A DNA stretch of 64,000 nt from Synechococcus sp. WH 8020 (GCF_001040845.1 NZ_CP011941.1:1559676-1623675), one strand, 5' to 3'. Positions 1 through 13,813 are shown, numbered from the stretch's first letter. A program made the numbers and translations. The notes: generated by a model not told the origin, from the letters alone.

Positions 1-1385
1 TTGGAGCCGGTCGGATTATCCGTCAAGAGTTAGTGCGTATCAGTGAAACTGTGCGCGAGCGCCGACTTGGCAGTACCTCAGCTCTTCAATCAGTCGCCGA
101 ACGTCTACGCAGGACTGGTGGCACCCTGCATCTGCTTGGTCTCTGCTCCGATGGCGGCGTACACAGCCATGTAGAGCACGTTTGTGGGCTTCTCGAATGG
201 GCGGCAGAGGAGGGTCTCAAGAACGTGGCCATCCACGCGATCACCGACGGACGAGACACCCCGACCCAAAGCGCACCAACACACCTGAGCAAAATCCAAG
301 CGGCAATCAACACCCATGGAATTGGCCGAATTGCCAGTCTCTGTGGGCGCTACTGGGCGATGGATCGTGACCATCGATGGGAGAGAACAGAGCGGGCTTA
401 TGACTTACTGACCGATCCTGATTTGGACCTTCAAGAGGATGACCCCGCGTCCGTATTAGCCAGCAGCTACGCCAAAGGCATCACCGACGAATTCTTGGAA
501 CCCGTTCGCTTCTCCGATGATCCACTTCGAGATGGTGATGCGTTGCTGATGTTTAACTTCCGTCCAGATCGGGCCAGACAAATTGTTCAGGCCCTCTCAC
601 TACAGGAATTTGAAGGCTTCAAGCGCGCTCATCAGCCAACGCTTGACGTGGTGACATTTACTCAATATGAAACTGACCTACCTGTCTCTGTGGTCTTTCC
701 ACCCGAATCACTCGACCAGCTTTTGGGTCAGGTGGTCGCTGATGCCGGCCTGAAGCAGTACCGCACAGCAGAAACGGAGAAATATCCCCATGTCACCTAC
801 TTCATGAATGGGGGAATCGAACAACCCCTTAAAGGGGAAAAGAGGCACCTCGTTCCCTCTCCCCGTGTCGCCACCTACGACCAGGCTCCAGAAATGTCTG
901 CCGACACTCTCACCGAAAGCTGTGTTGCCGCGATCCAGCAGGGTGAGCACTCACTTGTTGTGATCAACTATGCAAACCCAGACATGGTGGGGCATACCGG
1001 CATGATGGAAGCAGCAACGAAAGCGATTGAGACCGTTGATCGCTGCATCGGCAAACTGCTGGATGCCGTCGGGCGAATGGGTGGCACCTTGCTGATCACT
1101 GCAGACCACGGAAACGCAGAGCGCATGCAAGGACCGGATGGTCAAGCCTGGACAGCACACACCACCAATCCAGTGCCGGTCATTTTGATCGAGGGAGAGA
1201 AACGCAAGGTTCCGGGGTTGGGGAATTCCATTCGTCTGCGTGAGAATGGCGGTCTTGCCGATATTGCGCCAACGCTTCTTCAGCTGCTCAATTTGGACAA
1301 ACCAGAAGCCATGACGGGCATCTCCTTGATTGAACCGATCGAAGCCTCAGCTCCAGCCACGACCAAGCTGCCTCAACCCGTTTAA
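1..1385 (+). CDS. gpmI: 2,3-bisphosphoglycerate-independent phosphoglycerate mutase, 3' part
   Basis: Interconverts 3- and 2-phosphoglycerate in glycolysis and gluconeogenesis in the cytoplasm. The frame is open from base 3 with no start codon that fits the family (the first visible residues read [14 protein letters not shown]), so the gene is cut by the left edge. About 460 residues remain and some 75-80 N-terminal residues, including the phosphoserine region, lie outside. Visible motifs are the substrate loop [21 protein letters not shown], and the C-terminal metal-binding ITADHGNAE of the alkaline-phosphatase superfamily. The methionine at base 33 is internal. secG follows after 13 bases in the same direction, a pairing that suggests co-transcription. 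Identity is secure. Confidence 0.96.
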   Translation, partial: GAGRIIRQELVRISETVRERRLGSTSALQSVAERLRRTGGTLHLLGLCSDGGVHSHVEHVCGLLEWAAEEGLKNVAIHAITDGRDTPTQSAPTHLSKIQAAINTHGIGRIASLCGRYWAMDRDHRWERTERAYDLLTDPDLDLQEDDPASVLASSYAKGITDEFLEPVRFSDDPLRDGDALLMFNFRPDRARQIVQALSLQEFEGFKRAHQPTLDVVTFTQYETDLPVSVVFPPESLDQLLGQVVADAGLKQYRTAETEKYPHVTYFMNGGIEQPLKGEKRHLVPSPRVATYDQAPEMSADTLTESCVAAIQQGEHSLVVINYANPDMVGHTGMMEAATKAIETVDRCIGKLLDAVGRMGGTLLITADHGNAERMQGPDGQAWTAHTTNPVPVILIEGEKRKVPGLGNSIRLRENGGLADIAPTLLQLLNLDKPEAMTGISLIEPIEASAPATTKLPQPV

Positions 1386-1398
1386 GTAAGATCAATCC

Positions 1399-1629
1399 AT
1401 GCTTACGACTGTTCTCTCTTGGGTTTGGATCGGCAGTGGCGCCGTTCTGATTCTTCTTGTTCTCTTGCACAGTCCCAAAGGGGATGGAATGGGGGGTATT
1501 GCAGCAAGTGGAAGTTCATCGTTCACCAGCTCTAGCAGTGCAGAAGCAACCCTCAATCGCATTACCTGGACAACCCTTTCATTTTTCCTCGCACTAGCTG
1601 TGATTTTGAGCGCTGGCTGGCTCGGCTAA
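1399..1629 (+). CDS. secG: Protein translocase subunit SecG
   Basis: Small subunit of the SecYEG channel that exports proteins across the plasma and thylakoid membranes. The 76-residue product has the usual SecG plan: a first membrane helix at about residues 4-24, a Gly/Ser-rich cytoplasmic loop containing HSPKGDGMGGIAASGSSSF, and a second helix at about 54-74. Length and loop match the family. It starts 13 bases after gpmI and probably shares its transcript. No clear terminator was found after it. Confidence 0.93.
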   Translation: MLTTVLSWVWIGSGAVLILLVLLHSPKGDGMGGIAASGSSSFTSSSSAEATLNRITWTTLSFFLALAVILSAGWLG

Positions 1630-2029
1630 AAAGTAAAAAGCCCATCGAACCTCATCGGCAATTCAAAGTATTCAAAAAAATTGCCGCAAAAACGAACGCC
1701 CCTTAATCTTTATCAAACTCAGAAATATTAACCTTGTCAGATATTCTGTTTCTCCAAAAACCTTGCAGTAGAATTACACAAACAGTTCAGCCTAGACAGC
1801 AAGGTTGAAAAACAGCCGAATTCAAAGAGCACTCACCGGAACCGAAGTGAACACGAGCAAAGCAAGATATCGCTGGCTGCCAGAGCACCTGATATCAGTG
1901 GCGCAGAACCAGCAAAGCAGTTCTGGGAGACTCAAGCCTGATGAGCGCTGATTCGGCCACCCTGAATCAACAAAAACAGAGTAAATGCTTTGCTGTCGTC
2001 ATCATCAGGCCGGGCATCAACTTGTTGGC
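1630..2029. other. Intergenic gap between secG and mscL, no gene seen
   Basis: Four hundred bases between convergent secG and mscL. No tRNA-like cloverleaf, no credible reading frame and no clear intrinsic terminator was found. Short imperfect inverted matches occur around the two GATATC occurrences near 1867-1897 but do not form a convincing stem. A small RNA cannot be excluded by eye. Confidence 0.5.
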
Positions 2030-2389
2030 TTATGAGTCATCGTCTGAAGACTTCACGCTACGCAAACGGTCGAAACCGCCCGAAGCAAGCCGCTGAGATC
2101 GATTAATCGCTTTAACAAGCAGGAACAACACCCACCCCACAATCAAAGAATTGAGCATCACGTTCATGGCCTGACCAAGAAGCAGCTCTCCACCGGCATA
2201 GGGAATCACCCACTCTTCCCAACCACCATTACGAATCAAGGGATTCAACAAGGGCATTAACAGATCCTCCGTCAGAGCATTGACAACCTGCTGGAACTGG
2301 GTGCCCACTACAACAGCAATCGCCAAATTCAAGGCATTTCCCTTTTGAAAGAAGAATTCGGTGAATTCACGAAACCAACGGAGAGACAT
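2030..2389 (-). CDS. mscL: Large-conductance mechanosensitive channel
   Basis: Homopentameric membrane-tension valve that releases solutes on hypo-osmotic shock. The 119-residue product starts at MSLRWFREFTEFF. It has the MscL first helix with the glycine/alanine-rich pore stretch (KGNALNLAIAVVVGTQF, about residues 16-32), a periplasmic loop with PYAGGELLLG, a second helix at about 70-95 and a charged C-terminal tail. An upstream in-frame ATG at 2422 would add 11 hydrophobic residues not typical of the family and would begin inside the groL terminator region, so 2389 is preferred. The gene lies directly behind the groL terminator on the same strand, so read-through could supply its transcript. 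Confidence 0.92.
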   Translation of the reverse strand: MSLRWFREFTEFFFQKGNALNLAIAVVVGTQFQQVVNALTEDLLMPLLNPLIRNGGWEEWVIPYAGGELLLGQAMNVMLNSLIVGWVLFLLVKAINRSQRLASGGFDRLRSVKSSDDDS

Positions 2390-2427
2390 TAAGAGAACAA
2401 GAAACCATATATTGGAGCACATCCATT

Positions 2428-2453
2428 AAAAAAGCCCCCGTGTGAACGGAGGC
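2428..2453 (-). terminator. Intrinsic terminator of groES-groL
   Basis: On the minus strand an 8-base-pair stem (GCCTCCGT against ACGGGGGC, one G-U pair in RNA, loop TCAC) is followed by six T. It sits 26 bases past the groL stop codon and just ahead of mscL. Confidence 0.85.
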
Positions 2454-2478
2454 TGCAAACATGGTCGAAACGGAGCGC

Positions 2479-4119
<1,641 letters not shown>

Positions 4120-4178
4120 TTAAAAAGTTTGAGAGGAAAATTCAGGTATTTCTGAGATAAAACTCAGAGGTTTTGCGG

Positions 4179-4490
4179 TCAGCCCACCACAGCGAGGATG
4201 TCTTTCTCAGACAGGAGTACGTACTCGTCGCTACCAAGCTTGATGTCAGTACCGGCGTACTTGCTGTACAGCACCTTGTCGCCAATACCTACTTCAGGTG
4301 CCTGACGACTGCCATCGTCATTGGATTTGCCAGGACCAACCTGAACAACTTCGCCCACTTGAGGCTTTTCTTTTGCTGTGTCAGGAAGAAGGATGCCGCC
4401 TGCAGTTTTCTCCTCTGATTCAGAGATTTTTACGAAGACGCGGTCTCCAAGAGGCTTAACGGTGGAGACGCTGAGGGAAACAGCTGCCAT
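4179..4490 (-). CDS. groS: 10 kDa co-chaperonin GroES
   Basis: Heptameric lid of the GroEL chamber. The 103-residue product starts at [21 protein letters not shown]. It has the family core: the mobile loop [19 protein letters not shown] at about residues 26-44, and the C-terminal [23 protein letters not shown]. An ATG further upstream at 4532 would add 14 residues that do not resemble GroES, so 4490 is taken as the start. First gene of the groES-groL operon, with a CIRCE operator 53 bases upstream of the start. Confidence 0.97.
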   Translation of the reverse strand: MAAVSLSVSTVKPLGDRVFVKISESEEKTAGGILLPDTAKEKPQVGEVVQVGPGKSNDDGSRQAPEVGIGDKVLYSKYAGTDIKLGSDEYVLLSEKDILAVVG

Positions 4491-4542
4491 GAGGATTTGA
4501 GAAGCAGGGACAGGGCGCTCGGCGCCACTCAAACGATGCGAG

Positions 4543-4569
4543 TTAGCACTCGAGGTCGTTGAGTGCCAA
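4543..4569 (-). promoter_or_regulatory. CIRCE operator (HrcA site) of groES-groL
   Basis: The plus strand reads TTAGCACTC, nine bases, then GAGTGCCAA. This matches the CIRCE consensus (TTAGCACTC-N9-GAGTGCTAA) in 17 of 18 arm positions. It lies upstream of groES and implies heat-shock control by the HrcA repressor, as in other cyanobacteria. The divergent atpD starts 143 bases away on the other side. Confidence 0.95.
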
Positions 4570-4618
4570 AACTAGATCCGTTCATGGGTCATGCACCAGC
4601 GCTGAGCTGTGCGGGTGA

Positions 4619-6175
<1,557 letters not shown>

Positions 6176-6182
6176 TTGTCAT

Positions 6183-6200
6183 CGGGGCGCTTGCGCCCCG
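6183..6200 (+). other. GC-rich hairpin between atpD and atpC
   Basis: A perfect palindrome, CGGGGCGC then TT then GCGCCCCG, starts 7 bases after the atpD stop. No T-run follows, so it is more likely a processing or mRNA-stabilising hairpin, setting the atpD:atpC ratio, than a full terminator. Confidence 0.6.
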
Positions 6201-6246
6201 AGCATGACCACCAACTCGCTTTCCCACTCTCCGCAGCCTTCTTTCC

Positions 6247-6654
6247 ATGTCCCTCACCCTCCGCGTTCTGGCACCAGACCAGAGCGTGTTCGATGGTTCG
6301 GCCGATGAGGTGATCCTTCCCAGCACCACCGGTCAAGTCGGCATTCTTCCAGGCCACGTCTCCTTACTTGCAGCGCTCGACGTTGGAGTTCTAAGAGTGC
6401 GTACCAACAGCAATTGGCAATCCATTGCCCTAATGGGTGGATTCGCTGAAGTTGAGTCAGATGATGTCACCGTTTTGGTGAATTCAGCTGAACTCGGCGT
6501 CAACATCGATTCCACATCAGCTGAAAGCGATCTTTCTGCTGCGCGAACTGCCGTCACCAAGCTTGAAGGTCAGCCTTCCACTCCTGAAAAAGTCAAAGCG
6601 CAGCAACTTTTTCAACGGGCCAGAGCTCGTGCCCAGGCAAGCAAGTCAACTTAA
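6247..6654 (+). CDS. atpC: ATP synthase subunit epsilon
   Basis: Central-stalk subunit of F1 that couples rotation and inhibits wasteful ATP hydrolysis. The 135-residue product has the N-terminal beta-sandwich (MSLTLRVLAPDQSVFDG, then LPSTTGQVGILPGHVSLLAALDVG) and the two-helix C-terminal domain from about residue 90. Length is normal. It is the second gene of atpD-atpC, and an intrinsic terminator follows 40 bases after the stop. Confidence 0.97.
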   Translation: MSLTLRVLAPDQSVFDGSADEVILPSTTGQVGILPGHVSLLAALDVGVLRVRTNSNWQSIALMGGFAEVESDDVTVLVNSAELGVNIDSTSAESDLSAARTAVTKLEGQPSTPEKVKAQQLFQRARARAQASKST

Positions 6655-6693
6655 GGCTGTTAAAAAAAACGCAACGATCGATTGCAAACAATC

Positions 6694-6717
6694 GCCCCCT
6701 TCAAGGGGGCTTTTTTT
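6694..6717 (+). terminator. Intrinsic terminator of atpD-atpC
   Basis: Stem GCCCCC/GGGGGC with a TTCAA loop, followed directly by seven T. Confidence 0.88.
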
Positions 6718-6771
6718 ATGCCTTGAAATTTTCTCCAGAAGCAAAAATCAACCTGCAAAATCGTCAAAGCA

Positions 6772-6797
6772 TTAAAAAGCCCCGTCGCAACGGGGCT
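6772..6797 (-). terminator. Intrinsic terminator of the PSRP-3 gene
   Basis: Perfect 8-base-pair stem AGCCCCGT/ACGGGGCT. On the minus strand it is followed by T5, 43 bases past the stop of the PSRP-3 gene. Confidence 0.85.
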
Positions 6798-6839
6798 AAA
6801 AGCTTGGCCATCCGACAGACAACCAAAACCTTGATTCGA

Positions 6840-8088
<1,249 letters not shown>

Positions 8089-8098
8089 TTTCGAGGCA

Positions 8099-8914
8099 AT
8101 GGATAACCCCCGTCCAAGTGATACCCCTGCACCGCGGAGTTTGCTGCTTTTCGACATCGACGGAGTCATCCGGGACGTAGGCGGCAGCTATCGAAGGGCG
8201 ATTGTCGAAACGGTCAATCACTACAGCGGCTGGCGTCCCGAATCAGCGACGATCGATTCGCTGAAGGCTGAGGGCTGCTGGAACAACGATTGGAAAGCCT
8301 CGCTGGAACTGCTACGGCGTAGGGGCATTGGCCAGCAGCATCAGGCGTCACTACCGGCATTCGAGGACCTGGTGGAGATATTCAACAGCTTTTATTTCGG
8401 AGGCGACCCAGAAGGCGAGCCTTCGTCCTGGAGAGGGTTTATCCGCGATGAGCCTTTGCTTGTCAATCCAGAGTTCTTTGAGACTCTCGATCAAAAAGGC
8501 TGCAGATGGGGATTTGTGAGTGGTGCAGAACCACCCTCGGCTCGTTTCGTGTTGGAGACGCGACTGGGTCTGGTACACCCCCCACTGATCGCGATGGGTG
8601 ATGCACCCGACAAACCAGATCCCGAAGGACTGATCAGGATGGCAAGCAGCCTTGTGGGTTCCAGCCTCGGTTCCGACGCACCACTGATCGCCTATCTCGG
8701 CGACACCGTGGCGGACGTCAAAACAGTGACTCGAGCCAGGGAGCAGGTCCCGCAGCAACGTTGGATGAGTTTGGCCGTAGTTCCGCCCCACCTTCAAAGC
8801 CCAGAGCAATCTGAGGCGCGAGCGCACTACGAAGCGAACTTGCGAACTGCAGGAGCAGAGGTGATCTTCCCCGACACCCAGGCGGCACTCAACTGGGATC
8901 CCAATCAGATTTGA
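8099..8914 (+). CDS. HAD-superfamily hydrolase, TIGR01548-like
   Basis: Probable phosphatase of the haloacid-dehalogenase fold, subfamily IA; its substrate is unknown. Motifs in order are LFDIDGVIRD (nucleophile and acid/base Asp), FVSGAEPPSAR (motif II Ser), DKPDPEGL (motif III Lys) and AYLGDTVADVKT (motif IV Asp). The 271-residue length from the ATG at 8099 (GAGG just upstream) is normal. An alternative in-frame start at 8072 would overlap the transaldolase end by 17 bases. The stop overlaps the next gene's start by one base (TGATG), indicating coupling. Confidence 0.85.
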   Translation: MDNPRPSDTPAPRSLLLFDIDGVIRDVGGSYRRAIVETVNHYSGWRPESATIDSLKAEGCWNNDWKASLELLRRRGIGQQHQASLPAFEDLVEIFNSFYFGGDPEGEPSSWRGFIRDEPLLVNPEFFETLDQKGCRWGFVSGAEPPSARFVLETRLGLVHPPLIAMGDAPDKPDPEGLIRMASSLVGSSLGSDAPLIAYLGDTVADVKTVTRAREQVPQQRWMSLAVVPPHLQSPEQSEARAHYEANLRTAGAEVIFPDTQAALNWDPNQI

Positions 8915-10056
8915 TGCGCAAAGAATGGCCCTTGATTCTTGGATTGGTCATTCTGATCGGCCTCCAAACCACCCATCTGCTGGATTGGCTCTTGCTGCAA
9001 TCGGCAACGGTCGTCTTAAGCGGATTAGGAGGTCTCAGCCTCTTGATTTTGCTGCTGGCGAGGCGGATTGCCAGCCAAGCCGATCATCTCGCTGAAAGGC
9101 TTGGTGAACCGATTGGCACGCTTGTGCTGACAGGTTCCGTGATTTTGATCGAACTGGCTCTCGTCACCAGCACCATGTTGAGCGGAGAAAGCAATCCCAC
9201 GTTGGCGAGGGATTCGATGTTCTCGGTGTTGATGATTGTGCTCACTGGGGTGAAAGGAATCACCTTGATTTTGGCGTCACGATTTCAAACATCAGGGATT
9301 ACGGAACCCTTCCAGCCAGAAGACATGGCCACTGTCAACCAAAGCGGTGCCTCCACCTACATCAACTTGATCACGACGATGAGCGTGCTTGTGTTGGTGC
9401 TCCCTAATTTCAGCTCTGACAGCTCGGAAGCCAACTTTTCCCTTCCGATCAACTGGCTTCTCACCGTTGTAGCCATTGGGCTCTATGCGGCCTTTCTGCG
9501 CTTCCAAACCGGCTCCTACCGCAATCTGTTTCTTGAGGCGTCTAAGCAGCTGGAGTTGCCAGAAACCAAGGCATCAAATGGGCTGCACAAGGCATCCGAC
9601 CACGACAGCGATTCCACGATTCGGAGCGGCATTCTCATGGCGACCGGCCTGCTGATCTTGGTCCTGATCGCAGAGTCCATGGGGAACCTGATCGAAGTTG
9701 GGATTACCGACCTCGGGCTCCCAAGTTCCCTTGGTGGAGTGCTAGTTGGCTTCCTTGTCGTGGCTCCAGAAGCGCTCAATGCATTCCAGGCCGCCAATCG
9801 AGGAGAAGTGCAACGGTCTCTCAATACGCTCTATGGATCGTCCTTATCGACGCTTTGCCTCACCGTGCCAGCAGTGCTCCTCATTGGAGAGGTGACCAAC
9901 ACCAACGTGATCCTCGGGCTCAATCCGATGGAGTCTGTATTGCTGATTCTCACACTGATCCTGGTCCGCCCTCTCAGCGGCAGGGTCAGCGAACTCGATG
10001 GTCTGATGCTCTTGTCCGTCGGCTTGGTCTGGATTTCCCTGCAAGTGGTGAGCTGA
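8914..10056 (+). CDS. ChaA-like calcium(sodium)/proton antiporter
   Basis: Inner-membrane cation exchanger of the CaCA superfamily. The 380-residue product is almost wholly hydrophobic with about 11 membrane helices. Two inverted alpha-repeats carry the ChaA signatures: HLAERLGEPIGTLVLTGSV with ILIELALV in the first half, and VGFLVVAPEALNAFQAANRG with SLNTLYGSSLSTLCLTVP in the second. The acidic residues of GEP and APEA are the expected ion ligands. The ion actually moved (calcium, sodium or potassium) cannot be told from sequence. It overlaps the HAD gene by one base and converges on pepP, with six bases between stops. Confidence 0.85.
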   Translation: MRKEWPLILGLVILIGLQTTHLLDWLLLQSATVVLSGLGGLSLLILLLARRIASQADHLAERLGEPIGTLVLTGSVILIELALVTSTMLSGESNPTLARDSMFSVLMIVLTGVKGITLILASRFQTSGITEPFQPEDMATVNQSGASTYINLITTMSVLVLVLPNFSSDSSEANFSLPINWLLTVVAIGLYAAFLRFQTGSYRNLFLEASKQLELPETKASNGLHKASDHDSDSTIRSGILMATGLLILVLIAESMGNLIEVGITDLGLPSSLGGVLVGFLVVAPEALNAFQAANRGEVQRSLNTLYGSSLSTLCLTVPAVLLIGEVTNTNVILGLNPMESVLLILTLILVRPLSGRVSELDGLMLLSVGLVWISLQVVS

Positions 10057-10062
10057 ACGTCA

Positions 10063-11400
10063 TCAACGCTCCATCGAGGCAACGTCCTTCAAGGCCGTAG
10101 CCGTCAAAACCTCATAGCCATCCTTGAGAACGGCCACATCATCTTCAATGCGAATACCAATCCCTTTCCAGCGTTCATTGATTTCAGGCTGACCATCGGG
10201 AACTGGTAACCGGTCGCTGATATAGAGGCCAGGTTCAACCGTGAGCACCATGCCTGGATCAAGCTCCACGTGATGATCACCAAGCCTGTAGGCGCCAACA
10301 TCGTGCACATCCAAACCAAGCCAGTGGCCGGTGCGATGCATATAGAGATGTCGGTAAGAACCCTGCTCGATGATTCCCTCCGCCTCTCCAACCAAGAGTC
10401 CGAGATCCAGCAAACCATCCACAAGCTGTCGTAAAGCGGTCTGATGCACCTCCTCCGCCGTTCCGCCAGGCCTAACGGTGGCAATGGCCGACTCCTGAGC
10501 ACTCAGAACCAGCTCATAGAGAGCTCGCTGTTCACCGCTGAAGCGGCCATTCACAGGAAAAGTGCGGGTGATGTCACCGTTGTAGTAGTCACCGATTGAG
10601 CACCCGGCATCAATCAGCAACAGATCACCGTCTTTAAGCAAGTCGTGATTATCGATGTAATGCAGAACGCAAGCGTTATCACCTCCTGCAACGATTGAGC
10701 CATAGGCAGGCCCCCGGGCCCCTTGATCGAGGAAGTGAAACTCAATGAGAGCTTGCACCTGTCGTTCACTCATCCCAGGCTTGACTGCGGCACGCGCCAA
10801 CTCATGAGCCTCGGCTGAGATGCGGCAGGCCTCACGCATCCGATCGAGCTCCGCAGGTTCTTTGCGCAAGCGAAGTTCATGCAACACCGGGCAGGGCGCC
10901 ACCAGCCCAAGAGCCGCGGCTCCCCGTCGCGAGGCGCGATCCAATTGTTCAGCCCAAACCTCAAGCACCACGGACTCAACCGCAGGGTGATGTCCGGTGC
11001 GGAAGGCGATGCCCTCAGCATCTTTCAGATACCCACGCAGATGTGTGGCCAATTCAGAACGCGGATGGGCCACATCAGCACCGAACTGATCAACAGCTCC
11101 CTCAGTCCCCCAACGCCGTCCTGTCCATACCTCCGCTGCGGGCTCACGAGGGTTGACAAACAACACGTAGCGCTCGCCTTCAGGCCGATGCGGCAAAAAC
11201 AGGGCGACGGCATCCGGCTCATCAAACCCTGTGAGGTACCAAAAGTCGCTGTTCTGACGAAAGGGCCACTCACAGTCGGCATGGTGTGTCACCAGGGTTG
11301 CCGCTGGAATTACAGCAGCCGCACCGCCAAGATGGGCCATGAACCGCTGACGCCGCTCGGCGTAACCCTGAGCATCAATTGGGAGCGAACTATGAACCAC
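10063..11400 (-). CDS. pepP: Xaa-Pro aminopeptidase (aminopeptidase P)
   Basis: Cytosolic metallopeptidase that removes N-terminal residues preceding proline. It has the AMP_N domain (residues ~10-140, including WPFRQNSDFWYLTGFDEPDA) and the pita-bread catalytic domain. The dinuclear metal ligands are visible as DAGCSIGDYYNGDITRTF (Asp, Asp), HRTGHWLGLDVHD (His), TVEPGLY (Glu) and GIRIEDDV (Glu). From the GTG at 11400 it is 445 residues, close to the family. A TTG at 11442 would add 14 hydrophobic residues and nearly reach the divergent gene; it cannot be excluded but would imply an exported form. Confidence 0.93.
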   Translation of the reverse strand: MVHSSLPIDAQGYAERRQRFMAHLGGAAAVIPAATLVTHHADCEWPFRQNSDFWYLTGFDEPDAVALFLPHRPEGERYVLFVNPREPAAEVWTGRRWGTEGAVDQFGADVAHPRSELATHLRGYLKDAEGIAFRTGHHPAVESVVLEVWAEQLDRASRRGAAALGLVAPCPVLHELRLRKEPAELDRMREACRISAEAHELARAAVKPGMSERQVQALIEFHFLDQGARGPAYGSIVAGGDNACVLHYIDNHDLLKDGDLLLIDAGCSIGDYYNGDITRTFPVNGRFSGEQRALYELVLSAQESAIATVRPGGTAEEVHQTALRQLVDGLLDLGLLVGEAEGIIEQGSYRHLYMHRTGHWLGLDVHDVGAYRLGDHHVELDPGMVLTVEPGLYISDRLPVPDGQPEINERWKGIGIRIEDDVAVLKDGYEVLTATALKDVASMER

Positions 11401-11453
11401 GACGGAGACAGTGCACCAGATAAACGTCAGGATGGCAGGCAAAGCACCCAGGC

Positions 11454-12467
11454 ATGACTCACGACCTGCTGATCCTGATTCTGCTGGTGGTCGTGGTCCT
11501 TACAGGATCCGCCTTGTGTTCTGGTGTTGAGGCGGCTCTGCTCTCCGTCAACCCTGTTCGCGTTCTCGAGCTCGCGGGTCGATCCAAACCGGTTGCCGGT
11601 GCGCGGAGATTGGCCCAGCTCCGTCAGCGCCTCGGCCGAACCTTGTCGGTTCTGGTGATTGCGAATAACGGCTTCAATATTTTCGGCAGTTTGATGCTCG
11701 GTGGCTACGCCGCTTGGCTGTTCGAAGACATGGGCATCAGCGCGGTGGCGCTACCCCTCTTCTCCATTGGTCTCACCGTGCTGGTGATTCTTTTGGGGGA
11801 GATCCTGCCCAAAGCGTTTGGCACCAGACTGGCGCTGCCTGTCTCACTCGCCAGTGCACCGGTCTTGCACCTGCTTGGCCTGCTGATGCGTCCACTTGTC
11901 CTTCTGCTGGAGAGGCTGCTGCCGGCCATTACCCAGGAGAGCGAGCTCAATACGGACGAAGAGGAGATTCGCCTGCTGGCCCGTATGGGATCCCAAACCG
12001 GCCAAATCGAAGCCGATGAAGCGGCGATGATCGCCAAGGTGTTTCAACTCAACGACCTCACCGCTAGGGATTTGATGACACCAAGGGTTGCGGCTCCAAG
12101 CTTGGATGGCGCGAGCACATTGATGCAGCTGAGGTCTGCCCTGCTCGACAACGACGCCCAATGGTGGGTGGTGCTGGGTGACGCTGTGGACAAGGTTCTG
12201 GGGGTTGCAAGTCGCGATCGCCTGCTGGCGGCACTCGTCCAAAATCAAGGTCAACTCACCCCGGCAGATCTCAGCGAGCCCGTCGAATTTGTGCCTGAGA
12301 TGATTCGTGCCGATCGACTGCTAACAGCCTTCCGGCGCGACAACAGCGGAGTCCGCGTTGTGGTGGATGAATTCGGCGGGTTTGTCGGCGTGATTGGCCC
12401 TGATGCGGTCCTCGCCGTGCTCGCTGGCTGGTGGCGCAAGTCAGCAGGAGCCACTGGGTCGCCATGA
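11454..12467 (+). CDS. CNNM/DUF21 transmembrane protein with CBS pair
   Basis: Member of the CNNM / CorC-associated family linked to magnesium or other divalent-cation transport. Residues ~1-180 form the DUF21 domain with four hydrophobic helices (NNGFNIFGSLMLGG, LLGEILPKAFGTR). Residues ~185-325 form a CBS pair beginning LNDLTARDLMTPRVAA and ending VVDEFGGFVGVIGPDA. At 337 residues it lacks the C-terminal CorC/HlyC domain of longer homologues. Its end overlaps the next gene by four bases (ATGA), so it is translationally coupled to a GTPase. Confidence 0.88.
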   Translation: MTHDLLILILLVVVVLTGSALCSGVEAALLSVNPVRVLELAGRSKPVAGARRLAQLRQRLGRTLSVLVIANNGFNIFGSLMLGGYAAWLFEDMGISAVALPLFSIGLTVLVILLGEILPKAFGTRLALPVSLASAPVLHLLGLLMRPLVLLLERLLPAITQESELNTDEEEIRLLARMGSQTGQIEADEAAMIAKVFQLNDLTARDLMTPRVAAPSLDGASTLMQLRSALLDNDAQWWVVLGDAVDKVLGVASRDRLLAALVQNQGQLTPADLSEPVEFVPEMIRADRLLTAFRRDNSGVRVVVDEFGGFVGVIGPDAVLAVLAGWWRKSAGATGSP

Positions 12468-13813
12468 CGGCCTCCTCGCTTCCATCCACCACTGAGCGCT
12501 GCCTCACGCTTCTGCAAACCTGGCGATCTCAGCTCCAGCTCAATCGCCGGGAACAAACTGTGTTGGCGGGTTCGATCAGAACCTTAGACCTGCAATTAGA
12601 CCGCTTATCGAATCGAAACCTACGTATCGCAGTGTTCGGCCGCGTGGGAGTGGGGAAATCAAGCCTCGTCAATGCGTTGATCGGCCAAGAGCTCCTTGCC
12701 ACTGATGTAGCCCACGGCTGCACCAGACAACAACAGGCGTTGCCTTGGATGATCACCATTCCTGCGCTCAACACGATTGAACTCGTCGACACTCCAGGAA
12801 TTGATGAGGTTGCAGCAGCAGCGCGAGGCCGACTGGCAGCGCGGGTGGCCCTCCAGTCCGATCTTGTGCTGCTCGTGTTGGATGCCGACATCAGCCGGGT
12901 GGAGCTCGATGCCTTGGAGACGTTGATCCGCAGTGGCAAACCGGTGCTTCCCGTGCTGAACCGCAGTGATTGTTGTCCTCCAGACCAACTCGAGAGCCTC
13001 CGACAGAGCATCAGCAAAAGAATCCAGGAGCGGTGTTACCACAACCATCACGCAAGAATTCCTGATCCGATTGCCGTGTCGGCCGCTCCTCGCAAAGCCT
13101 GCCAACGATCCGATGGCCGGGTCCGCAGCGAGCGCCAACCAGCGGTTGTGCATGCGCTGCGCACTGCGGTGATCAATCTGCTGCAAACGCAAGGCCAAGC
13201 CCTCTTGGCCTTCAACGCACTCCGCCAGGCTGAACGGCTCCAACAACAACTGGAACTAGGGCGACTGGAGCGCCGAAGACAAGAAGCGCAAGGCCTCATC
13301 GGCCGCTATGCAGCACTCAAGGCCACGGGGGTTGCGGCCAACCCCTTAGTGCTACTCGATCTGGCCGGAGGATTGGCCTGCGATACCGCCTTAGTGGTGC
13401 AGCTCTGCCAGCTCTATGAGCTGCCGATGGGAGGCCCTGCAGCACGACGGCTGATACAACGGCTATCGGGGCATAACGCCCTGTTGGGAGGTGTCCAACT
13501 GGGTGTTCAGCTCGCATTAGCTGGAGTCCGGCAGCTTTTGCTCATCGCCGCCCCCTTTTCAGGAGGCTTAAGCCTCGCTCCAGCAGCCCCCGTCGCCGTA
13601 GCCCAAGCGGCTCTAGCTGTACACACCACCCGCAGAACCGGTCGTCTCACAGCACATTGGCTCGTGGATCAACGCGGTCGAGGACGGCGGAGCCATCCAG
13701 CGCCTACGAGCCTCATGCGCCGCCTCGTTCGTAGCGACACCAATATGCAACGTCTGCTCGCAGACTGGCCATTGCCGCTGAATCGGCCCCGACGTGATGG
13801 GCTGTTGCCATGA
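12464..13813 (+). CDS. Era/dynamin-like GTPase with C-terminal hydrophobic domain
   Basis: GTP-binding protein of unknown process. The G domain is clear: P-loop GRVGVGKS at residues 59-66, switch/G3 LVDTPGIDEV at about 108-116, and G4 NRSD at about 166-169. The C-terminal ~170 residues contain helical and hydrophobic stretches (VLLDLAGGLACDTALVV, LLLIAAPFSGGLSLAPAAP). This plan is typical of cyanobacterial and plastid GTPases that associate with membranes. A coiled-coil-like segment rich in Arg and Gln (RLQQQLELGRLERRRQEAQG) separates the two parts. It overlaps both neighbours by four bases (ATGA), within a five-gene run ending in NAD synthesis genes. Confidence 0.85.
   Translation: MTASSLPSTTERCLTLLQTWRSQLQLNRREQTVLAGSIRTLDLQLDRLSNRNLRIAVFGRVGVGKSSLVNALIGQELLATDVAHGCTRQQQALPWMITIPALNTIELVDTPGIDEVAAAARGRLAARVALQSDLVLLVLDADISRVELDALETLIRSGKPVLPVLNRSDCCPPDQLESLRQSISKRIQERCYHNHHARIPDPIAVSAAPRKACQRSDGRVRSERQPAVVHALRTAVINLLQTQGQALLAFNALRQAERLQQQLELGRLERRRQEAQGLIGRYAALKATGVAANPLVLLDLAGGLACDTALVVQLCQLYELPMGGPAARRLIQRLSGHNALLGGVQLGVQLALAGVRQLLLIAAPFSGGLSLAPAAPVAVAQAALAVHTTRRTGRLTAHWLVDQRGRGRRSHPAPTSLMRRLVRSDTNMQRLLADWPLPLNRPRRDGLLP

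Noticed and set aside
1630-2029. tRNA or structured RNA in the secG-mscL gap
   Set aside because: No cloverleaf, no T-loop GTTCGANTC, and inverted matches are short and imperfect.
12659-13249. 196-residue open frame antisense to the GTPase gene
   Set aside because: The sense frame carries all G motifs; the antisense product shows no recognisable domain and no operon context.
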